Source: Agrocybe praecox
Taxonomy: Eukaryota > Basidiomycota > Agaricomycetes > Agaricales > Agrocybaceae
Length of the DNA stretch: 64,000 nt
NCBI GenBank assembly: GCA_964017145.1
Contig: OZ024842.1
Span: 1,984,001-2,048,000 of the forward strand
Reading direction: 5' to 3'
Position 1 is the stretch's first letter; each line of letters opens with the position of its first letter. The translations under genes and the position numbers were made by a program. Shown here piece after piece: positions 57,557 through 64,000 of the stretch. The notes beneath the pieces were generated by a model, which saw nothing but the letters and a program-made list of their open reading frames with translations, was not told the origin of the DNA and ran no database searches.

Positions 57557-58803
57557 ATGTCGAAGACCGTCAAAGATTTAACTGCTGGTACAGCTGGTGG
57601 CATTGCCCAGGTAAAAAAAATCATTATACTATCCTTCTAGAGGACAGTTCTGGAATCCATATGGTCGCATTTTAGGTGCTCGTGGGCCAACCATTCGACA
57701 TTGTCAAAGTGGTATGTTCTAGTCGTACAATCCTTACCACACTTTCCTAACCCCTTTCGATGAATTTTTGTAAATCAAGCGCATGCAAACTGCTCCCAAG
57801 GGTACTTATAATGGAATGGTCCATTGTGCAGGCGGCATTTTGAAAAATGAGGGACCTCTGGCATTTTACAAGGTTCATGAATTTCTATTGTGCAAACCGG
57901 TGGCTTACAAGTGTCTGCAGGGTACCTTGACTCCGTTGCTCGGAATTGGTGTTTGTGTTTCGATCCAATTCGGAGCATTAGAATATGCAAAACGGTTATT
58001 CGCTGCCCAAAATATTTCCCTTGGTCAAGGAGGAGAGGAAGGGAAAACGTTGACAGGAGGCCAGTTGTTTTCTGCTGGCGTGTTTGCCGGACTCGCAAAT
58101 GGAGTCGTATCTGGACCCGTGGAACACATTCGTATTCGTGAGTTAACACCGCAGCATAACACGCGACCACCTCAATGACTTGAGCACAACCTTAGGTTTA
58201 CAAACGCAATCCAACACCAACCCCCTGTATCGAGGACCCTGGGATGCCATCAAGAAGATTTATGCCCAACGTGGAATTGCTGGCATTTACAAAGGTCAGG
58301 CAGTCACCCTTCTACGTGAAGCCTCCGGTTACGGAGTATATTTCCTGACCTACGAGAAACTGGTCCAACGGGAAATGGCCAAGAAGGGAATCCGTCGTGA
58401 TCAGATACCAATTATCAACGCTGTCGGTTATGGTGCTGCAGCTGGTTATGCTGTAAGTATTTCATTTTCTAGCCTCTTTTGGAATAAGAAACTGAATAGA
58501 TTATTAGCTCTGGGCAATTATATACCCAATTGACATGGTCAAATCGAGGATGCAGACTGACGGATTCACGCCTTCAACTGGACAGAAATACAAATCCACT
58601 CTGGACTGTGTTCGTACTGTGTGGAAAACCGAGGGTGCTGGTGCCTTCACTCGTGGAATAGTCCCAACGTTAATACGGTACGCAGACCCTGTCCGATATT
58701 ATATTACGATCAACTAATCTGGGTACTTTTTAGTTCACCGTTTGCCAATGGTGCAACGTTCGTTGGCTTCGAACTGGCAATGCGAGCCTTGGATAAATTA
58801 TAA
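57557..58803 (+). CDS. Mitochondrial carrier family protein, YMC1-like
   Basis: Carriers of this family move metabolites across the mitochondrial inner membrane. The start at 57557 gives 'MSKTVKDLTAGTAGGIAQVL', then the first signature 'VGQPFDIVKVRMQTAPKG' over two introns. Repeat 2 carries 'LTGGQLFSAGVFAGLANGVV' and the signature 'SGPVEHIRIR'. Repeat 3 carries 'AAAGYALWAIIYPIDMVKSR'. These three P-x-[DE]-x-x-[KR] motifs and the G-x-x-G pairs mark a complete three-repeat carrier. It ends 'TFVGFELAMRALDKL'. Seven exons give about 300 residues. The opening KDLTAGTAGGIAQVLVGQPFD is closest to yeast Ymc1/Ymc2, which transport amino or organic acids linked to glycine/glutamate metabolism; the carnitine carrier is an alternative. 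Confidence 0.9.
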
Positions 58804-59081
58804 CGTATCTCCTGAAGCGGGTTCTCTCAACATGGTCTTCTTCATTCTTAATTTCGAGTTAGGTTTGACGCTTGTTATGGAATTTAGAGCTATAAAAATA
58901 TATTTGGATTTAATGGTATGGTGTAAGTGTATCTAAGTGCTAGAAGCTCCGTCAATGACACACAAAATCTGCCTACCTACATCTCCAATGATAAAACCTA
59001 TAATATCCTGTAATGCGAAACGGTGGTAGTCTCGCCGTATAAGTTTACTTCTGTTTACGAAGTATAGGCAAACGACGACCT

Positions 59082-60450
59082 TCAATCTTCAATCTTTTCT
59101 TTTTGTGGATCAGTATAGACCCATAGCACTCCTTCCCCGTCTAGAAAATCAACGCCCATTTCTGTAAATCGCTCAACCCACCAGATGAAGATGTCTTTAA
59201 TTAGAGAATCCGTATGTGCTTCGACCAGAAAATTGGTCATTATAATCGACTCAAGCTTCGGGAATTTCTTGACGTCAATGGACATTAAATGCTCTCGAAG
59301 GCTTGAAGGCTTATCCGGATATAGGGTATCCATATGAGCGCCGCGTAGACCAATACGACGAAGGGAAGGTGATGAGATTGTAATTTCAGGTGACTGGGCC
59401 GGGAAAGTAAATGCCTCCAAATTTGGGCAGTTTTGCGGGTCCAAAAACAAGTCGGGTGGCACATAGCGAAATGGACTAAAACCTAGACGAGATAGTTGCG
59501 AATCCGAGAGGCCATCTTTTGAGGGTTTTCTCAGATCCACAAACGTTAGAGACGCGCCGTGTGTTTGGAGAAATGCCTTGACGAAATTATCTAGTCTGGC
59601 TCCCAGAACCGAGGGCTTCATGATCAAGTTTCGCAGCGAAGGTAGTCGCAGAAAAGTTGCGATCGCTAAGCTTTCTTCACGCGTCGATAAAATAAGATGT
59701 GTTAATCTGGGCAATGTTGGATGAGATTCTTCCACCCAGGTTGAAGGTTCACTCCCTACAATATGACGCAGGTCCAGAACACGAAGGGACTGGAAAGAAC
59801 CTAGGAATCGAGGGTTCGCTGGTGTTTTATTCTTGTACTGAAAACTGGCGTCCAACTCATTCCAATATAGACTTGACAGTGTAGGACCTAAACGTCGGGC
59901 TACGGCATCAAAGAATTCAGTTGGTAGCTTGTGTGTCCAATGGCCGCTCAAGATTTGAAGATTTGGGCAATACTTCAAAATCTTGAAAATCGTGTCAAGA
60001 TATGATATGTCCTTGGCTCCACGAGTGAAGGTATAAACTTCCACATGCCGTGTCCATTGGCCATATTGGGCAGCCTGTAATGAAGTGCCATCCGACATTT
60101 GACTATCTTCCAAAGTTTTGAGAATGGCGAAAGCACGCGCCGGGCTTCGAATAATAACATGTTCGTATAGCATTCGTATTGCAACGTATCTCCACGCCTT
60201 GGAGACGAGGACGAGGGCCAGCTTCGTTCTCATTGTCAAAGCAGGAGTGTTTGCACCCATAGCGTTCGTAGTAGGATGCCTGGGGATAAATGGATCCAGT
60301 GGAATGATAGTGGCATTGCTGTGAGAATATGTGGCAAATTGAAATATCTCAAGCCAGAGCTCTAAAGGAAGGTCTGGTAGTCGTCGTTGTTTTCTGTGTT
60401 CAAGTTCCAGAGAAGGGTCTGCTGATTTAGGGGCTAATCTCTGATGAAGG
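59082..60450 (-). CDS. F-box protein with C-terminal helical repeats, 5' exon unresolved
   Basis: The frame reads from about 60450 to the stop at 59082. It opens with an F-box-like motif 'RRLPDLPLELWLEIFQFATY' and, after a Ser/Pro/Asn linker, 'LALVLVSKAWRYVAIRMLYE' (the second half of the F-box pattern in mushroom proteins). The rest holds degenerate leucine-rich-repeat-like segments: 'FQSLRVLDLRHIVGSEPSTW', 'LPRLTHLILSTREESL' and 'RLPSLRNLIMKPSVLG'. F-box proteins usually recruit substrates to SCF ubiquitin ligases. No in-frame ATG precedes the F-box, so a short upstream exon is required. A possible acceptor is CACTAG near 60452, but I could not find a donor and start in frame. The first internal Met (60260) would lose the F-box. 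Confidence 0.75.
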
Positions 60451-60705
60451 TCTAGTGTAGAAGGACTGGATGGAAGTAAGGCGGGAATAAAATAAAGAAA
60501 TCAGAAGTGGCATTACCAGAAGATAGGATATAAAACTTGTTGAAACCTCTTTACTATTTTCAACATGAAAGGTGGTCCTTGAGTGGAGGGAGTCAGAGTC
60601 AAACGCACCCGTACTAATTAAGGCGGGTGATTGAGCAAACAACGACAAGCAACTTCGGGTAAATTGGTCGTGATGTCTGTCGTCTGTGTTGAACTCGGCC
60701 ACAAC

Positions 60706-61851
60706 ATGCGTTTATCTGCTGCTGCCCTCCTATTTCTTTCTGCGTCCGTGGCAGAGGCCATAGAAGTATATCTCTCACCCACACCCTCATTTCTTCTTGA
60801 GTCGACTCTATCTCCTGAACATGCAAGTGCTGCGCTTTCCCGCCACATAGGGCTCGAGGCTTTCGAATCTATCTGGGGTGCCTCTGAACTCACTCACAAT
60901 GAAGAGGTTTTTGTTGGACAAGGTCCAAAAAGTGTGGTTGTAGTGACAATAGATGAAAATGACGCACCGGGTACTTGTGTTCCACTAATTCCCTTAGTAT
61001 CACTTACTCAACTATTCTGGTAGCCATTTTACCTCCTACACTACACTATGCGTTTACTGTGGAGACATCACCCTCGACAGAAGCTTTCTCACTTGCATTC
61101 GTAATATCTACCTATTTGCATCGTGCCAGCCAAGATTTCTCGGCTATCTACTCTTCTTTCGAATTCAGCACATTGAAGGACGTCTCTTCCCTCGATTCAT
61201 TTTTGAAATCTGCACAACAGCCTTTGTTTGCAGGAATTGACTTATCAGCATTGCAATCAACTGCTGAAAGCGATACAGACGAGTACGATATTGTCGTAGA
61301 CAAGCTCCGCTCCATATTAGAACGTTTGGTCCAAGACGACCATTTCCACCTTGCGATTCTCACGTATCCAGCTTCCTCATTGACGGAAAGAGCAACAGCG
61401 CAACAAACTCAGGCACCTTTACCACCAGACCTTCCCCCTCCCCATCAACCCATAGGATCAGTTTCGACCTGCTTCACAAGCTTGGATTCATGCAACAATG
61501 GAACCTCGACTTGTTCAGGTCGAGGCAAATGCGTTAAGGCTTCTAAGGCAGGAAGGTCATGTTTTGTTTGTACCTGCGGTACTACAACAACTGGAGAGGG
61601 TACCAAACTCAAGACTACCTATTGGGCGGGTGAAAGCTGTGAGCGAAAAGATATCAGCGGGTAGGTGTTCCTAGCTTTTTTGGGAATGCAATATTAAAAG
61701 TTTGGTCCTTAGTCCTTTTGTTTTGTTGTCTGGCACAGTCATCGTCATCCTCCTCCTTATCGCTGCATCTATTTCTCTCCTCTATAGCGTTGGAGATCAA
61801 CCCTTACCGAGCACTCTATTGGCCACTGCTTTACCAACGAAAAAAGATTGA
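60706..61851 (+). CDS. ER membrane protein with Vps3844 (DUF3844) domain
   Basis: Vps3844-domain proteins are fungal ER type I membrane proteins thought to act in vacuolar sorting or V-ATPase biogenesis. The start at 60706 gives a signal peptide ('MRLSAAALLFLSASVAEA'). A luminal domain follows: 'VYLSPTPSFLLESTLSPEHA', 'ALSRHIGLEAFESIWGASE' and, after an intron, 'ILPPTLHYAFTVETSPSTE'. The C-terminal domain holds eight Cys: 'CFTSLDSCNNGTSTCSGRGK', 'CVKASKAGRSCFVCTCG' and 'YWAGESCERKDISG'. One transmembrane helix follows the last intron ('VLLSGTVIVILLLIAASISL'), then a short tail ending 'LLATALPTKKD'. Three exons, 341 residues. Just after the stop an AGATGA repeat would encode an acidic tail in another frame. 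Start 60673 is possible but weakens the signal peptide. Confidence 0.88.
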
Positions 61852-61860
61852 TCGAAGATG

Positions 61861-61880
61861 AAGATGAAGATGAAGATGAC
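61861..61880 (+). repeat. GAAGAT hexanucleotide repeat after the Vps3844 stop codon
   Basis: Three to four GAAGAT units in tandem lie immediately 3' of the stop codon. In one frame they encode alternating Glu-Asp. Confidence 0.85.
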
Positions 61881-62119
61881 AAGCGCCGCAGCCTTTACAC
61901 TTGCGAATTTTTGAGCGCCTAATCCTTGCACGAACGTCGTATTTTATTACTATATCGCTCTGTCGCGCAGTATCAAGAGCAAGACGTAATTCTAGTTAAT
62001 GAATTCGAAATGTCCTCCATGCGACTTCTTTATCTGGTCTTGTAATCATCAACGTAAATTGCAGAATGCATTTCACCAGAAATTGGCCATGGATAAATTC
62101 GAAATATGTACTTCGAGAG

Positions 62120-62350
62120 TTTCAATTTGACGTACGTATAATTCAATGAATTGGTGGATTATGTATGAGCGATATACCCACCGTCTTCTGTCATCATGAT
62201 AACCCCTTGTCCACAAATTGTGACTGTAGACTTCGTAGACCTTTGAGAGTCCTCGAGACATCGTCTAAGTATATTGGCTCCCTCCATGTCGGCTAGGAGG
62301 CGCTGTTGATTGGCGGGTTTGTTCTTGACAGTGCTCAAAGTTCCCATCCA
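62120..62350 (-). pseudogene. Possible relic of a RAD1-type (9-1-1 clamp) gene N-terminus
   Basis: On the minus strand a frame reads 'NQQRLLADMEGANILRRCLE', then 'STKSTVTICGQGVIMMTEDG', with the spacing of the first PCNA-fold unit of Rad1 proteins (L-x-A ... 21 residues ... T-V-T-I ... G). After 'TEDG' this frame stops, but the neighbouring frame continues with 'VYRSYIIHQFIELY', resembling the following Y-I-x-H-x-x-F-x-E segment. No later Rad1 sequence follows before the Vps3844 gene. Weak evidence: it rests on motif spacing alone and may be coincidence. Confidence 0.25.
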
Positions 62351-63150
62351 GCTGTTTTTTAGAGTTCTTTCCACTGACGCTCGGGGCCAGATGTATGGAA
62401 ACTGCGTCATCGATATCAAACAGAGTGGCATTTACCGTACATACCGCCGGCACAATTATCTGTAAAAAGTCAACGCTCACATGGATCATCACTCTTAAGC
62501 TCCCACGTCAAAGTGTTGAGTCTCCTTCTTTCATTAAGGAGGTACATTTTTATCCTTTTATCCGATTGTTGGCGTTTGGTAACACATGCTCCATGGGCGT
62601 TCGTTACGGATATGATATCTGTATTTACAGGATTGATTGAAACTTCGGTCATTCTTTACAGGACCGATGTTGGTCTTTTCCTAATGTTCATCCTGAAAAT
62701 GGTTAGACAAAAAACTAGGCATTGTCCCAACTTATCTATGTGTGCATAAGAGGCGCCATTCCGACTCTGGGATAGCTCAACAGTAGCACAACATTACATC
62801 TCTCTCACGACTATCCTAACCCACAATGGCATAAGTCTGTGTGATTCAGTCAGTGTGATTGTCGTTAATTCTATGTATGATCCAAATATGTCTCTAGCCG
62901 ATGGGTTAAACGACGGTTAAAAGGCAAGCCATCAATTTTGGTGATGCATCATGGAACAGTAATTTGCGGCGAGGTGACAAGGAGGTCGTTTGATACACAA
63001 TACATTCTAGTAAATTAGTTACGTATAGCTCTCTTCAAATGCTTGGTAGAATATTATGATACAGGTTGATACAGACGTCAAATCCGCGCCTACTGGTGTC
63101 CAAAAGAAGTTCATGAGGTGAGACAGGTATACATAAACAGCACTGGGATG

Positions 63151-64000
63151 CTAGCAGTTGAATTGGAGACATGAGATGTTCGGTCCCACCAATTTCTCGC
63201 CAAATCCTCGGGAATTCAGTAACATAAGGATCTTTTCGTCCGTGGGATGTCTCCGGGGAGGTGGGTTATCTTGCAAGTAAGAAAGTGGCACTAGGAGGTC
63301 TCGTCCATTGTCGTCTGCTGTAACCGATCTGCGGCTGAACGTTGGTTCTGCCTGTTCGCTGCTGCTCGGGGAGATAGCAGGCGGAGATATGTCTCTTGGG
63401 GTATATGGGACATACTCTAGGCGTGAAAGTGCGGAATTCTCGCTCGAGTTTTCCGATTCAGGGAGGAAAATATGGTCGGGTCGTCCCTTCGCAGAGCGTG
63501 CGCTTTGATACTTTCCATGAGGGACGGCTAGTGTCGCTAACTGTGGAATGTCGTCAATGGATCTTAGTCGAGCCACTGTGTCCTCAGTGAAATAAGCAAC
63601 TGTGCACATGATCGAAGATATCAGCCCACACAAGTAAATGAATCCGAGCTGAGATTACTTACTCAAATGCCATTTCCTTCGACCTCGAGGGGTATCGACG
63701 TATACCGTGTATGTCTGTTTTATCAATACTGTGCGGGATGGGTCATAAGACGATGACCTATCAGGTAAGCGTGAGCAGCAGCTCCATCCTTGATCACTTG
63801 GCAACTCTTACAGGCTGTCTGTGTATAGTTGCTGAGAGGATGTTTTTTCGTGATAGAAAAGGAACCCCTAACCCAAGTGATGTATAAGACGCGCTGATCA
63901 TGATGAAAAGATACATGAAATTCTCTTACCTCTCGCACTCTTGATGGACCCCATCGAATACCTGTTGATGTCAGAACGAGACTAAGTATCAAGACCCTCA
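63151..64000 (-). CDS. WOPR-domain (Gti1/Pac2/Wor1-type) regulator, 5' part cut by window edge
   Basis: Gti1/Pac2 (WOPR) proteins are fungal DNA-binding regulators of morphology and development. From the right edge exons read 'GIRWGPSRVREGFLFYHEKT' across one intron, then 'SSYDPSRTVLIKQTYTVYVD' and 'TPRGRRKWHLIAYFTEDTVA', then 'RLRSIDDIPQLATLAVP'. The R-W-x-P-S-R-V, F-L-x-Y, L-I-K-Q and H-L-I-x-Y-(Y/F)-T motifs are those of the second half of the WOPR domain. Four exons and three introns (near 63970-63921, 63819-63767 and 63661-63612) are visible. The Ser/Pro-rich C-terminus ends at 63151 ('GPNISCLQFNC'). The first half of the domain and the start lie beyond the window. At about 235 residues seen, the protein appears to be a short WOPR member without a long Gln-rich tail. 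Confidence 0.83.

Larger units (their letters stand above)
61852..63150. other. Spacer of 1.3 kb, with a possible gene relic
   Basis: Apart from the suspected RAD1-like remnant at 62120-62350 on minus, I see no gene in this convergent spacer. It is AT-rich, with several short open frames on both strands that lack coding character. Confidence 0.35.

Noticed and set aside
1..64000. tRNA or rRNA genes, transposons, CRISPR arrays
   Set aside because: I scanned for T-loop-like GTTCRA motifs with stems, long terminal or inverted repeats, reverse transcriptase or transposase motifs and regular direct repeats and found none. GTTCGAA strings (for example 8967 and 16788) lie in coding or promoter sequence without a cloverleaf.

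Overview
The window is a piece of a filamentous basidiomycete nuclear genome, most likely an agaricomycete mushroom. The evidence is the many short (about 50-60 nt) GT-AG introns, the dense gene packing on both strands, the fungal-only families (Prm1, Mdm31/Mdm32, UvdE, Vps3844, WOPR/Gti1-Pac2, a membrane-bound class II P450) and the BTB and F-box genes typical of mushroom genomes. I see no transposon, rRNA, tRNA, organellar or viral sequence. All function calls come from motifs I can read in the conceptual translations. Exon joins were worked out by hand from splice signals and reading-frame continuity, so individual junctions may be off.

Layout. 1-5.3 kb: PRM1 (cell fusion, cut by the left edge) and SEY1 (ER-fusion GTPase), both on minus. 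6.2-9.1 kb: acetoacetyl-CoA synthetase. 10.2-14.1 kb: a large Ser-rich orphan. 14.5-18.2 kb: UV-damage endonuclease and an Rvs161/Hob3-type BAR protein, divergent. 18.5-22.3 kb: a 1255-residue coiled-coil/proline-rich orphan. 23.3-25.1 kb: two small poorly known genes. 25.5-30.2 kb: an Mdm31/Mdm32 mitochondrial inner-membrane protein and a cyclopropane-synthase-like methyltransferase. 30.3-35.4 kb: a Bax-inhibitor-1 protein and a coiled-coil orphan, divergent. 35.8-42.8 kb: an HAD phosphatase and Mediator subunit MED12, divergent. 43.1-50.1 kb: a RING protein, two BTB proteins, a tandem pair of YCII-domain genes, mitochondrial enoyl-CoA hydratase and a DMAC1-like (DUF4536) small protein. 50.6-53.0 kb: cytochrome P450. 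54.9-64 kb: a small frameshifted orphan, a C2H2 transcription factor, a YMC1-like mitochondrial carrier, an F-box protein, a Vps3844 ER protein and a WOPR-domain regulator cut by the right edge.

How the genes relate. This is a mixed housekeeping neighbourhood with many head-to-head gene pairs sharing short promoters, not a metabolic cluster. Mitochondrial and lipid functions recur (acetoacetyl-CoA synthetase, enoyl-CoA hydratase, Mdm31, carrier, methyltransferase, DMAC1-like), but nothing shows they are co-regulated. The observations most worth checking are a palindromic TGTCAC cluster in the PRM1 promoter, a 14-nt microexon in the Bax-inhibitor gene, a probable GC-AG intron in MED12, recurrent LLxRI-type motifs in the 1255-residue orphan, two places where one missing A in an A-run seems to change a reading frame, and a possible relic of the checkpoint-clamp gene RAD1.
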